NCBI RefSeq assembly: GCF_008245225.1 | Contig: NZ_VTAW01000003.1 | Span: 62,001 to 126,000 of the forward strand | Direction of reading: 5' to 3' | Length of the DNA: 64,000 nt | Source of the DNA: Natrialba swarupiae | GTDB taxonomy: Archaea; Halobacteriota; Halobacteria; Halobacteriales; Natrialbaceae | Shown: in pieces, positions 53,797-62,977 of the stretch | Position numbering within the stretch: position 1 is the stretch's first letter | How the letters are laid out: each line of letters begins with the position of its first letter | Program-made: the position numbers and the translations under genes | Notes under the pieces: model-generated | What the model was told of the DNA's origin: nothing | Seen by the model: only the letters and a program-made list of their open reading frames with translations | The model's database searches: none

Positions 53797-55139
53797 CAGA
53801 CCGTCGGCTCGAGCGCGTCGACGACGGCGAGTGGGCGTTCGTCGCGTCGCTGTTGCTGGCCGGGCTCGGGGTCGCCGTCGCCAGCCCGATCCTCGTCGTC
53901 GGCGCGACGATTCCGCTGTGGTACGGCGTCTCCGCCGGCTTCGGGGCTCCGCCCGACGCCCGGATCAGCAGCCGGCGAATCCTCACCCGGCGATCTGACG
54001 ACGCAGCGGACGAGCCGCAGGCCCGTGAGGACGGCGCCGACGCCGGGTTCGTCTCGGCAGATCCCGGTGACACCGTTGCCGTGCGGACGACCGTCCGAAA
54101 CACCGGTGCCGAGACGATCGTCGACCTCCGGGTCGTCGACGATGTCCCCGACGCGCTCTCCGTCGTCTCCGGAACCCCCCGGCTCTGTGAGACGCTCGAG
54201 CCCGGTGACGAGGCCGTCCTCGAGTACGAACTCGCGGTTCACCGCGGCGAGCACGCGTTCGGGGGCCTCACGGTTCGGGCGCGAAACGTGACGGGAACGG
54301 TCGCGGAGACCTGGAGCGACGGCGTCGGCGGCGACGACGAGATTCGGTGTCACCCCACGGCAGAGACCGTCCCGCTCGGCGAGGGAACGAACGACTACGC
54401 GGGCGAGGTACCGACCGACGAGGGGGGAAGCGGCGTCGAGTTCTACTCCGTCCGGGAGTACGAGCCCGGCGACCCGGTCGGCTCGATCGACTGGCGTCGG
54501 TACGCCGGGACGCGGGAACTCGCGACCGTCGAGTATCGGGCCGAACGCGCCACGCGGATCGTCTGCGTCGTCGACGTCCGCTCGAGTCAGTTCCGTGCGG
54601 CGACCACCGAGCGCCCGCCGGCCGCCGAACTCTCCGCGGAGGCGGCCCGACGGACGGCCGACACCCTCCTGGACGAGGGTCACCCGACGGGCGTCGTCGG
54701 TATCGCCGACCGGCGGATCACGACGGTGCCACCCGACGGCGACACCACCACGCGTCGCCGGATCCGCGACCTGCTCGAGGCTGCACGTCGGGCCGAGTTC
54801 ACCGGCGAGGAGGGGACGCGAACCGCCTACGGCGATCCCGTCGACGAGGTCCCCCGGACGCTCCCCGGCGAGGCGCAGGTCTACCTGTTCTCCTCGTTCG
54901 TCGACGACGAGCCGGTGGAACTCCTCGAACGACTCCGGACCCACGGCTACGCCGTCCGCGTCGTCTCGCCGGACGTGACGGCGGGCCCGGACGCCCTCGA
55001 GACGCGACTCGAGGCGCTCGACCGTCGAACCCGGTTGGCTCGGGCGCGTGCGACCGGTGCCCGGGTCGTCGACTGGGACCTCGAGCGCTCGTTCGGACTG
55101 GTGCTGTCGGACGCGGTCGGGGAGGTGGGCGTCAGATGA
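53793..55139 (+). CDS. DUF58 domain protein
   Basis: The 448-residue protein has two N-terminal spans and a beta domain near residues 80-160 (GDTVAVRTTVRNTGAETIVDL). The DUF58 region begins with the diagnostic FYSVREYEPGDPVGSIDWR and continues as a von Willebrand factor A-like fold (IVCVVDVRSSQF). DUF58 proteins partner MoxR ATPases, whose gene is convergent here. The GTG at 53793 overlaps the preceding stop. The stop overlaps the ATG of the next gene. Confidence 0.9.
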   Translation: MTDRRLERVDDGEWAFVASLLLAGLGVAVASPILVVGATIPLWYGVSAGFGAPPDARISSRRILTRRSDDAADEPQAREDGADAGFVSADPGDTVAVRTTVRNTGAETIVDLRVVDDVPDALSVVSGTPRLCETLEPGDEAVLEYELAVHRGEHAFGGLTVRARNVTGTVAETWSDGVGGDDEIRCHPTAETVPLGEGTNDYAGEVPTDEGGSGVEFYSVREYEPGDPVGSIDWRRYAGTRELATVEYRAERATRIVCVVDVRSSQFRAATTERPPAAELSAEAARRTADTLLDEGHPTGVVGIADRRITTVPPDGDTTTRRRIRDLLEAARRAEFTGEEGTRTAYGDPVDEVPRTLPGEAQVYLFSSFVDDEPVELLERLRTHGYAVRVVSPDVTAGPDALETRLEALDRRTRLARARATGARVVDWDLERSFGLVLSDAVGEVGVR

Positions 55140-56512
55140 CGCCGCCGAGCGAGCGGTTGCCGACGGAGACGGCCGGTGCGGTCGCGCTCGCGGCGGTGGT
55201 CGGCACGGTCGCGCTGTCGCTGGTCGAGCCGACGACCGCGGTGGGGACGCTCGCCGGCGGCGTTCTCGCCGCGACGCTCCTCGGATTCGGCCGGTCTCAC
55301 CGTCACGTCGTCGTCCGCTCGGCGCTGGTGGCGGTGGTCGTTCTCGGGACCGTCGGGACGGCTGGAGCCGTCGGCGAGCCGATCGCGATCGGGACGATGG
55401 CCGTCGGCGTCGTGATCGGCATCGGCCTCTGTGGCGCACTCGCCGGGCCGCCCGAGCCGTCCGCGCGGAGACGGGCCGGGCTGGCCGCGTTCGTAACGGG
55501 GGCTCTCACCGCCGGGCTGGTCCCCGTCGCACTCGGCGTCGAACTCGCGGGCGGCGTCGGCGCCGCGCTCTCGAGTGCGCTGTGGGTCGCCGAGCCGACC
55601 GTCACGGGACTCGTCAGTTCGATCCTTCTCGGCGGCCTCGCGGCCGCGCTCGCGGTGATCGCCGTCCCGCCGGCGATGTGTACCGTCCCGCAGCGCCGCG
55701 AGCGCTACATCACGGTCCGGCGGTCGTTCGTCGCATCCATCGCCATCGCGACGGCCGTCACAGTGGCCGCGGTGCTCGTGGTGGCGATGCTCACCGCTCT
55801 CACACCGCTCGCCTCGCTTCTCCTCGAGGTCCTCGTGGGCAGTTCCCTCGTTCGCGCGCTGTGTCTCCTCGTGACGGTCGTCGGCGCTGGGGTGGCGTGT
55901 CTCGGGTTCGTCGTCCGTCGCGCTTGGTCCCAGACGACGGCCCGGAGTGACGCGACCGTCGCGATCCTCGCCGGAACCGGTGTCGGCACCGTCACTCCGT
56001 TTCTGGCCGCCCTCGCGGTCGGAGAGACCGTCGTCACGGCGACCGAACTCACCGCGCTGTACGGCGTGACGGCGCTCGTCCTCGGTGTGACGCTGATCGT
56101 CGCCCCGTGGTACGGCGAAGTGGTACGCGCCGACGGCCCCGTCGGGCCGACGGCGTTGCTCGCCGGTTCGCTCGTCCTCGGCGCTGTCGTCGTCGCGGCG
56201 ACCGCCGAGGCCACCGCGTTCCTCGTCGGCGTCGCCGCTCTCCTGGCGCTCACCGCGGCGTGTTTCGTCTACGACGTCGGCCGGTACGGGCGAACGATCG
56301 CCCTCGAGATCGGATCGATCGGCGTCGATCGTCGCCCCCAACTCGTCCGAATCGCCTGGAGCGGCGCGCTCGGCGTCGTCGCTGTTCCCGTCGGCGTGGC
56401 CGGACTCTGGATCGCGACGGTGCTCGCGCCGACGCTGTCGGTTCCCGCGACGATCGGCGTCTTCGCCGGACTCGCCGCAGTCGGGGTCGGCGCGTGGGTG
56501 CTGTGGCGATGA
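55136..56512 (+). CDS. Polytopic membrane protein (DUF7519-like)
   Basis: The 458-residue protein is mostly hydrophobic, with about 12 predicted spans (AVALAAVVGTVALSLVEPT ... PATIGVFAGLAAVGVGAWVLW). No catalytic motif is visible. It is the last gene of the M48/DUF58 operon, overlapping the previous stop by ATGA. It resembles DUF7519 proteins of similar operons. The function is unknown. Confidence 0.72.
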   Translation: MTPPSERLPTETAGAVALAAVVGTVALSLVEPTTAVGTLAGGVLAATLLGFGRSHRHVVVRSALVAVVVLGTVGTAGAVGEPIAIGTMAVGVVIGIGLCGALAGPPEPSARRRAGLAAFVTGALTAGLVPVALGVELAGGVGAALSSALWVAEPTVTGLVSSILLGGLAAALAVIAVPPAMCTVPQRRERYITVRRSFVASIAIATAVTVAAVLVVAMLTALTPLASLLLEVLVGSSLVRALCLLVTVVGAGVACLGFVVRRAWSQTTARSDATVAILAGTGVGTVTPFLAALAVGETVVTATELTALYGVTALVLGVTLIVAPWYGEVVRADGPVGPTALLAGSLVLGAVVVAATAEATAFLVGVAALLALTAACFVYDVGRYGRTIALEIGSIGVDRRPQLVRIAWSGALGVVAVPVGVAGLWIATVLAPTLSVPATIGVFAGLAAVGVGAWVLWR

Positions 56513-56560
56513 GAACGGGTCGGGAGGGGTGGATACGTCAATAAAACGGGTCGACGGGAC

Positions 56561-57541
56561 CTACTGGGGCGGCGACGCCGACCCCTCGGGTGGCTCCATC
56601 GCCGGCACCTCGACGGTCTCGAGGACGGCGTCGACGACCGCCCGCCGGGACGTTCCGTGGACGCTCGCTTCCGGGTTCAACACGAGTCGGTGGGCGAGCG
56701 CCGGCTTCGCAATGTGTCTGACGTCGTCGGGGACGACGTACTCCCGGCCGTCGAGGACGGCACGTGCGCGACTCACCTCGAACAGCCGCTGGACACCCCG
56801 CGGGGAGACGCCGACGTCGACGCGGCCGTCCTCGCGGGTGGCTCGACAGAGTTCGCCCAGGTAATCGCGGATCTGGCCCTCGACGGTGACCGACTCGGGA
56901 ACGGTCTGTAACTCGCGGACGTCCTCGCGGCCGACGACCGGTTCGACAGTGGGGTCGGGCCGGTCGCGGTCGGCCCGGCGGTCGATCAACTCGCGCGTGC
57001 CGTCGGCGTCGGGGTAGCCAAGCGACGTCTTGATCATGAACCGGTCGCGCTGGGCTTCGGGCAGTTCGAACGTCCCCTCCTGTTCGACCGGGTTCTGCGT
57101 CGCGATGACGACGAACGGATCGGGAAGGTCGTGGGTCTCCCCGTCGACGGTCACCTGACCTTCCTCCATCGCCTCGAGCAAGGCGGACTGGGTCTTCGGC
57201 GGGGCGCGGTTGATCTCGTCTGCGAGCACGACGTTCGCGAACACCGGTCCGGGAGTAAAGCGGAACTCGCCGGTCTCCTCCTCGAAGACGTAGGATCCGG
57301 TGACGTCGGAGGGCATCAGATCCGGCGTGAACTGAATTCGGGAGAACTCGAGGCCGAGCGCGGTCGCGAACGACCGGGCCGTAAGCGTCTTCCCGGTGCC
57401 GGGGACGTCCTCGAGTAACACGTGCCCGCGGGCGAGCACCCCGGCAGTGATCTCCTCGAGGACGGTTCGGTCGGCGACGACGGCGGAGAGAACCTCGTCG
57501 ACGACTGCCTCGGCAGTCGACGCGGCGTCGGGGACTGACAT
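56561..57541 (-). CDS. MoxR family AAA ATPase
   Basis: The 326-residue ATPase has Walker A DVPGTGKTL, Walker B VLADEINRAPPK, a sensor region FVIATQNPVEQEGT and a C-terminal lid with HIAKPALAHRLVLNPEA. MoxR ATPases act as chaperones for VWA/DUF58 partners. It faces the five-gene DUF58 run with about 48 nt between stop codons, so the two transcripts converge rather than share a promoter. Confidence 0.93.
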   Translation of the reverse strand: MSVPDAASTAEAVVDEVLSAVVADRTVLEEITAGVLARGHVLLEDVPGTGKTLTARSFATALGLEFSRIQFTPDLMPSDVTGSYVFEEETGEFRFTPGPVFANVVLADEINRAPPKTQSALLEAMEEGQVTVDGETHDLPDPFVVIATQNPVEQEGTFELPEAQRDRFMIKTSLGYPDADGTRELIDRRADRDRPDPTVEPVVGREDVRELQTVPESVTVEGQIRDYLGELCRATREDGRVDVGVSPRGVQRLFEVSRARAVLDGREYVVPDDVRHIAKPALAHRLVLNPEASVHGTSRRAVVDAVLETVEVPAMEPPEGSASPPQ

Positions 57542-57595
57542 ACGGTCAACCCGTATCTGTGCTGACTTATATTTCCCGCTACTCGAGCGGGAAAT
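57539..57595 (-). promoter_or_regulatory. moxR promoter with two inverted repeats
   Basis: On the minus strand GCGGGAAATATAAG (BRE plus TATA) lies about 28 nt before the ATG at 57541. It is part of a perfect inverted repeat ATTTCCCGCT-ACTCG-AGCGGGAAAT at 57571-57595. A second inverted repeat, ATACGG-TCAAC-CCGTAT, covers 57540-57556 beside the start codon. Either may be an operator. Confidence 0.5.
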
Positions 57596-57812
57596 ACATA
57601 GGTGGGTAGCGTCGAGTCTCGTACGTTTCGGTGTTGCAGATCACGGATACGTTTACACCCGGATGATGAATATAGAGGATGGATGCAGTAAACCGACGAA
57701 ATTCCTTCCAAGAACCTTCTACTGAATCAAATGGGCAACGGAACGACAAAGATAGGGGCCTTCTTGTTGGTTATCCGTCAGACATATATATTGGAAGAAT
57801 GAAGGGATTCGT

Positions 57813-58046
57813 ATGGGATACAATCAGAAGAGTGGTTTTAGCCTTCCGTCGACGTGGCTTGGACTGAACGCTCGCGCAACAGAACTGCTATTTACAATGA
57901 CTCTGCTTATCGGGTCGATATCTCTTCTTGCGATGGCGAGTGGAGACCCTGAAACGATGGCGTTGGTGGCACTAACTGGTGTTGCTGTTGTTGTTCTCGG
58001 AGCAACGTTTATTCGCCTATCAGAACGCCTCCGTACGAACCGATAG
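57813..58046 (+). CDS. Small membrane protein in an AT-rich island, 77 aa
   Basis: MGYNQKSGFSLPSTWLGLNA begins a protein with two spans (LLFTMTLLIGSISLLAMAS and MALVALTGVAVVVLGATFIRL). Codon use is clearly AT-richer than that of its neighbours. CATATATATTGG about 26 nt upstream of the ATG is a good TATA. It may have been acquired from elsewhere. No family is recognised. Confidence 0.6.
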   Translation: MGYNQKSGFSLPSTWLGLNARATELLFTMTLLIGSISLLAMASGDPETMALVALTGVAVVVLGATFIRLSERLRTNR

Positions 58047-58443
58047 TTCCCACTACTAAGTTTTAGCTTGACCGTTCCTGTCCTGAGCGACTACTACCTT
58101 TATGAATCGAGTCGGAACCCATGCCACATTCGCGCTGTGAGTTCAGCACGGGTTGTTTGAACTACCCGGCTTTTGTCAGGAGTGGCGTGACCCACTCAGA
58201 GGATGTATCTTGCAGGTCTCGTTCTAGCTATCCGGTAGCTGGCAGAAAGCGCGTGTAACTTTTAGGTCAGCAACAAAGAGTCAGAAATTCCAAAGGACAA
58301 TGACAGTCATGTTAGAGTTTGTTCACCGAACGCTCTGGAACTACTGATAAGATGCCGCATCTCTATTTTAACAAATAGAAGTAAGACTCTTGCATATATT
58401 ATAATAACTCTTTTTATGCGACGGTCGCTAAGTTAGCAATACA
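58047..58443 (+). other. AT-rich gene-free stretch
   Basis: No open frame of useful length was found on either strand in about 400 nt. There is a short hairpin (AGCTA-TCCGG-TAGCT at 58226-58240). Near its end AT-rich blocks and a TATA-like TTTTTATGCG (58411-58420) serve the zinc-finger gene. I see no terminal repeats that would prove an insertion. Confidence 0.5.
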
Positions 58444-58596
58444 ATGGCAGTCACTTGCTCAAACTGCGACGAAGAGTTCGAAACCGCAGCAGGACTCACC
58501 CAACACCTCCCGCTCCACCACCACACCTGTGGAGTCTGCAGCGAGGAATTCGACGACACAGAGTCGCTGCGCGAGCACGTTCACGAATCGCACTAA
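58444..58596 (+). CDS. 50-residue C2H2 zinc-finger mini-protein
   Basis: The protein MAVTCSNCDEEFETAAGLTQ ... has two C-x2-C-x12-H-x3/4-H type fingers: CSNCDEEFETAAGLTQH followed by HLPLHH, and CGVCSEEFDDTESLREHVHESH. C2H2 fingers are rare in archaea but occur in haloarchaeal mini-proteins. A TATA lies about 30 nt upstream. The gene may act in DNA or protein binding. It is in an AT-rich region. Confidence 0.75.
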   Translation: MAVTCSNCDEEFETAAGLTQHLPLHHHTCGVCSEEFDDTESLREHVHESH

Positions 58597-58841
58597 CAGA
58601 ACAGCCGTTTCTCACCGGCCAACCCGGCCGCAGCGTTCCTGACAGAATCTGCGCCCGCGCAAGATATGCGCCCTCTATTCAGCAAACTCTGCCCAGACTC
58701 CCGAATCGCTGCCAATAGAGACCTGCTGCATCCAGAAAGTGAGTGCAGCACGATTATTTTGTTCGTTTCTCGCTGAAGTGATTGCTAATCGCTTACTACA
58801 GTTCGAATAGATGATCACTCGGGGTGGCGTCTCGCGGGCGA

Positions 58842-60089
58842 TCATTCGCGATCGAACAGTGGTTGCCGTTCGCCGTAGGTGAGCGTCCGCCAGATCCACT
58901 CGATGGGGCCGAATCGGAAGTGCCGCAGCCAGAGTACTGATAGCGGCACCTGTATCATCCAAATGAGCACGACGACGCCCAACAGCTCGATCCGGCTGAG
59001 AGTGCCGAACAGCCCCAGTCCGTGTCCGTAAAAGATGAACGTCGCCAGTACCGTCTGAAGCAGGTAGTTCGAGAAGGCGGTCCGGCCCACCGCGGCGAGC
59101 GCGCCGGTGACGACTCCGTCCGCCCGATGGCGACACCAGAGCATGATCCCCGCGATGTAGGCCCCGGCCAGCAGGAGACTCCCCCAGTAGTTGAACTGTC
59201 TGGCGAAGAAGACCGACTCCACGAACGCCCAGTCGTGGTACCCCCGGTACCAGACACCGACGAGGATTAGTGCGAGTCCAAAGACCGCGCCACCGACCAG
59301 CAGCCACCGGTAGAACCGTTTGGAGCGCTCGTTCGAGAGGATGCCCATCTTGAACAGCGCCATTCCTAGCAACATGACCCCGGTGACACGCCAGAACGTG
59401 TAAAAAGCGAATCCGACGGTCTGGAAGCTCAGCGCCGTTGGAACCCGATACTCCATCTGATCGATCCATCCGCCCCGGTAGGCGTCGATTTCGGCTCGTA
59501 TCATTTCGTCAGTCGGTTGCCACGCCGTGAGGAACTCCGCCGGAATTTCGTGGGCAAACGTCCCCAGCCAGACGTACAACAGCGATGGGACCACCAGCAG
59601 GGCAAGCCCGACGGCCGCGAGCGTCCGGGGAAGCCAGTTTCGAGCCAGCACCGCCAGCAGCGCACACAGCGCGTACGCGACGAGAATGTCGCCGTACCAC
59701 AGCAAATAGGCGTGGCCAAGCCCGATCAGGAGTAACAAGATCGTTCGACGGTAATGCAGTTTCAGAGCCGGCTGTTCCTTTCGCTCCTTGCTTTCGGTGA
59801 ACAGGACGATCCCCGCGCCGAAGAGCACCGTAAACAAGGTCATGAACTTCACCTCGAAGAACACGTGGCTGACGAACCAGGCAGCGTAATTGGCGCCAGT
59901 TAGATCGCCGAACACGACCGGATTCTTATCTACTGCCGACGGCATCGCAAAGAGCCACACGTTGATTACCAGGATTCCCAGAAGTGCGAATCCACGGAGG
60001 GCATCGAGGCTGACAATTCGATCCCCGGGATCGGTCGGCCCAGGCGAATCGGAGTCGGACACGGAAACCGGCGACTTCTCCCCCGTCAT
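58842..60089 (-). CDS. DUF418 family membrane protein
   Basis: The 415-residue protein starts at MTGEKSPVSVSD with a TTTAAA about 33 nt upstream. It has about ten spans with the DUF418 landmarks: RIVSLDALRGFALLGILVIN near the N-terminus, FTVLFGAGI and GRTAFSNYLLQT near the end. DUF418 proteins are probable acyltransferase-like or transport membrane proteins of unknown substrate. It stands alone. The longer frame to 60182 is an alternative. Confidence 0.85.
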   Translation of the reverse strand: MTGEKSPVSVSDSDSPGPTDPGDRIVSLDALRGFALLGILVINVWLFAMPSAVDKNPVVFGDLTGANYAAWFVSHVFFEVKFMTLFTVLFGAGIVLFTESKERKEQPALKLHYRRTILLLLIGLGHAYLLWYGDILVAYALCALLAVLARNWLPRTLAAVGLALLVVPSLLYVWLGTFAHEIPAEFLTAWQPTDEMIRAEIDAYRGGWIDQMEYRVPTALSFQTVGFAFYTFWRVTGVMLLGMALFKMGILSNERSKRFYRWLLVGGAVFGLALILVGVWYRGYHDWAFVESVFFARQFNYWGSLLLAGAYIAGIMLWCRHRADGVVTGALAAVGRTAFSNYLLQTVLATFIFYGHGLGLFGTLSRIELLGVVVLIWMIQVPLSVLWLRHFRFGPIEWIWRTLTYGERQPLFDRE

Positions 60090-60412
60090 AATTTTGTCTG
60101 GTAGGAAATCCAACATCAATTTAAAACCATCGATTCGTTGGGGTGAACGACGTCCCACGCGCTCCTGAAACGGAAAGTTCACCGTACTATATCACTGTGC
60201 TCGTTTGAGATTCCGGTACAAGGCTTGCGCCTTGTATTCATCACCGTATTTCTATCAGTCTCTTGAGAGAACTGAAGCAAAACGATGATTTTCCCTGCTA
60301 ATCCTTAGCAGCCGTCGGCGTCGGTCTCCTCGCGGGGGCAGCGTACGCCCCGTCTCGTGCAGTCGGTCGGTCCCGGTCAGATCACCGTCGACCGTGACCG
60401 ACGGATTGCGTC

Positions 60413-60829
60413 TCACCGGACGATCGTCACCGGGACCGGCGACCGACGAGCGACGTGTTCGGCGACGCTACCGAGCAGGACGCGTGAGGCGCCCGACCGG
60501 CCGTGGCTGCCGATCACGATCCGATCGACGTCGCGTTCGTCGGCGAACGCGACGATTTCCCGACCCGCTCGTCCGACGGTGGTTTCCGTCTCGAGGGTGA
60601 CATCGTGGGCCGAGGCGAGGTCGGCTGCCTCCTCGAACAGTTTTGCCGCCTGTTCTTGCTGGGCCTCAAGCAACGCGTCGTAGGCGTAGACCGAGCCTTC
60701 GCCGTAGGCCATCGTTCCAGGATCGATGATGTGTACGGCGACGATCGTCGCGTCGGGGTGTTCTCGAGCGGCGAACTCGAGGGCCTCTCTCGCCGGTTCG
60801 GAGTCGTCGAGTGGAACTAGAATCTCCAT
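60413..60829 (-). CDS. Universal stress protein, UspA family
   Basis: The 138-residue protein starts MEILVPLDDSEPAREALEFA. It has the USP ATP-binding signature GSHGRSGASRVLLGSVAEHV near residues 108-127 (G-x2-G-x9-G-S/T type), so it likely binds ATP. It ends in PVPVTIVR. It works in stress survival, with partners unknown. Confidence 0.9.
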   Translation of the reverse strand: MEILVPLDDSEPAREALEFAAREHPDATIVAVHIIDPGTMAYGEGSVYAYDALLEAQQEQAAKLFEEAADLASAHDVTLETETTVGRAGREIVAFADERDVDRIVIGSHGRSGASRVLLGSVAEHVARRSPVPVTIVR

Positions 60830-60979
60830 ACCGATCGTTTGATCCCGAGTACTATAATCTGTGGTGTCATACGGGATGTCGTACCTGTTTGCCGGTGAGA
60901 TCGCGGAACGAGTCGCGGTGGCCACGGGATTCGGTTCTACTATCCGCCGACGGGCGAGTCCACCGTGGCGCTGTCGGTG

Positions 60980-61062
60980 TCATACGGTTTCCTGTCGGCC
61001 AGTGTCGATGCACCCGCGACCCGGAGCGGGTGCGCGGAACATCGGAACAGGAACCCGTATCA
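60980..61062 (-). repeat. Palindromic element, copy 8 (opposite orientation)
   Basis: Read on the minus strand it begins TGATACGGGTTCCTG and ends GGAAACCGTATGA with a GCGCACCCGC core. It starts only seven bases after the stop codon of the AI-2E gene, in the same sense, so it again follows directly behind a gene end. Confidence 0.75.
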
Positions 61063-61069
61063 GCTGGCG

Positions 61070-62089
61070 CTACGTTCCCTCCGCGTCACCCTCGAGTCGC
61101 CAGTAGTGTTCGTCGATGACGTCGATCGTCGCGATCAGCGCGCCGATGACGACGGGGCCGAAGAACAGTCCCATGATGCCGAACGCGTAGATACCGCCGA
61201 GGACGCCGAGGATGATGATCGCCGGGCTGAGGTCAGCGTACCGGTCGACGACGATCGGCCGGAGGTAGTCGTCCGCGACGCCGACGACGATCGCGCTGTA
61301 GACGGCGAGCGCGACCGCCAACAGCGGTTCGCCGGTCGCGAACAGATAGAGGACCGCGGGACCCCACACCAGGAAGGCACCGATCAGCGGCACGAGCGAG
61401 AGGACGATCATGACGAACGTCCAGAACGCGGCGTTCGGAATCCCGGTCGCGAACAGCCCCAGGCCCGCGATAGCGCCTTCGACGATCGCGATCAGTACGT
61501 GGCCTGCGAGGACGGCCCACATCACCTCGTCGAGTTCGCCGTAGAAGTCCTCCTGGACGTCCGACGGCAGCGGCGTTCGATCTCGGATCCACGCCATCAG
61601 TCGATCCCCCTCCTTGAGCAGGTAGTAGAGCAAAAAGAGAGTCAGGCCGAATCCGATCAGCGTATGCGTGATCGTGCTGATCCACGCCGTCGTCTGATCG
61701 ACGAGAATCGACCCGATCTGCTCGGCGGAGTCCGCGACCGTTTCGGTCACGTCGACTTCGATCCCGATTTCCGACGCGATCCACCCCTCGAGGTCGGCAA
61801 TCTGTAGGTCCTGTGGATCGACCGATGTGACCATGTCGGCGGCGTCGTCGGCGACCACGAGCGCGACCAGCACGAACGGAACGATGAAGCCGACGATCGC
61901 GAGGACGACGAGGACGAACGCCGCGATTCCGGGCGAACTCACCCGCTCGAGGCGCTCCTGGAGCGGGTAGAGGACGAACGCGATTAGAACTGCACCGAGG
62001 ACGTACTGGAGAAACGGCACGACGAGTTGCCAGGAGAGATACGCGAAGATCACGACGACTGCGAGGAGAACGCCCTTGCTACGATTCAC
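61070..62089 (-). CDS. AI-2E family transporter
   Basis: The 339-residue protein has the AI-2E/PerM layout: two N-terminal spans beginning NRSKGVLLAVVVIFAYLS, a large hydrophilic segment at about 95-165 and a set of C-terminal spans (LVPLIGAFLVWGPAVLY, GIMGLFFGPVVIGALIA). The start is set at a GTG at 62089 because TTTTATC lies about 27 nt upstream. The longer frame to 62167 is also possible. The physiological substrate in archaea is unknown. Confidence 0.85.
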   Translation of the reverse strand: MNRSKGVLLAVVVIFAYLSWQLVVPFLQYVLGAVLIAFVLYPLQERLERVSSPGIAAFVLVVLAIVGFIVPFVLVALVVADDAADMVTSVDPQDLQIADLEGWIASEIGIEVDVTETVADSAEQIGSILVDQTTAWISTITHTLIGFGLTLFLLYYLLKEGDRLMAWIRDRTPLPSDVQEDFYGELDEVMWAVLAGHVLIAIVEGAIAGLGLFATGIPNAAFWTFVMIVLSLVPLIGAFLVWGPAVLYLFATGEPLLAVALAVYSAIVVGVADDYLRPIVVDRYADLSPAIIILGVLGGIYAFGIMGLFFGPVVIGALIATIDVIDEHYWRLEGDAEGT

Positions 62090-62204
62090 GCGGGAACCGA
62101 CCACGTTCGGGGCGATAAAACCAGACGTAATCTGTTCGTAGACGAGACTGTCGTATTCAGCCGCCACACTCCTTCAAGGGTCTGGTTCGCGAATCCTACA
62201 TCGA

Positions 62205-62939
62205 ATGTCGACCCAGCTCGATCCGCTCTCGCTGGCGGGCGACCTCCTCTATACGGTCAAAACCGAGGGCGAGACCGACTGGCTCCGAGAGCACCTCGCG
62301 ACGCTCGAGCGACCCCGACTCGAACGGGGGCTCGCCGGTCGCGAGCAGAAGCTCTCGTTCTGGCTCAACTGTTACAACGCCTACGGCCAGTTGTTGCTCG
62401 AAGAGGAGTCCTCGCTGCTGTCGGGGGGCGTTATCGACCGCTGGAAGTTCTTCGCCCGCGATCGGGTCCCCGTCAGCGGCGTCTGGCTCAGCCTCAACGA
62501 CATCGAACACGGGCTTCTCCGTCGCTCGAAACTGCCGTGGGGGCTTGGCTACCTGCCGCGGCCGTTCCCCTCGCCGTTCGAGCGACAGTTCCGACTCGAG
62601 GAGTGTGACCCGCGGATCCACTTCGCGCTGGGTCGAGGGGGAGAGAACTGCCCGCCGATCACGGTCTACTCCCCGGGAAACGTCGACGAAGAACTCGACA
62701 TCGCCGTCGAGTGGTACTTGGAGGAAAACGCCGAGTACGACGCCGACGAGGAGGTCGCGACGATCCCGCGGCTCTTCAGCCGGTACCGGGGTGACTTCGG
62801 CGGCAAACGCGGAATCCTCGAGTTTCTCCGGGAGTACAACGCCGTTCCGGCGGGGGCGTCGCCGTCGCTCAAATACGTTCGATCGAATCGGGAACCGGAG
62901 TTCGACCTCGACCTCGAACACGACGAGTTGCGACCGTAG
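62205..62939 (+). CDS. DUF547 domain protein
   Basis: The 244-residue protein contains the DUF547 core: AGREQKLSFWLNCYNAYGQL, VPVSGVWLSLNDIEHGLLR, DPRIHFALGRGGENCPPI and YRGDFGGKRGILEFL, with conserved Cys/His positions suggestive of a papain-like fold. The function is not established. It is divergent from the AI-2E transporter gene and is followed 38 nt later by a zinc-ribbon gene on the same strand. Confidence 0.88.
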   Translation: MSTQLDPLSLAGDLLYTVKTEGETDWLREHLATLERPRLERGLAGREQKLSFWLNCYNAYGQLLLEEESSLLSGGVIDRWKFFARDRVPVSGVWLSLNDIEHGLLRRSKLPWGLGYLPRPFPSPFERQFRLEECDPRIHFALGRGGENCPPITVYSPGNVDEELDIAVEWYLEENAEYDADEEVATIPRLFSRYRGDFGGKRGILEFLREYNAVPAGASPSLKYVRSNREPEFDLDLEHDELRP

Positions 62940-62977
62940 CCGGAGTACTTTTGTCAGTTCCCCGTCTTCGCTCGCTC

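Noticed and set aside
57679-57867. 62-codon plus ORF overlapping the small membrane gene
   Set aside because: Poor codon usage, no promoter at the right distance, and overlap with the better-supported gene at 57813.
60300-60360. Hydrophobic fragment (AAVGVGLLAGAAYAP) downstream of uspA
   Set aside because: Too short and without a start codon. It could be a gene remnant, but nothing confirms it.
60866-60960. A ninth palindromic element just upstream of copy 8
   Set aside because: TCATACGG is present but the inner arms do not match the consensus or each other.
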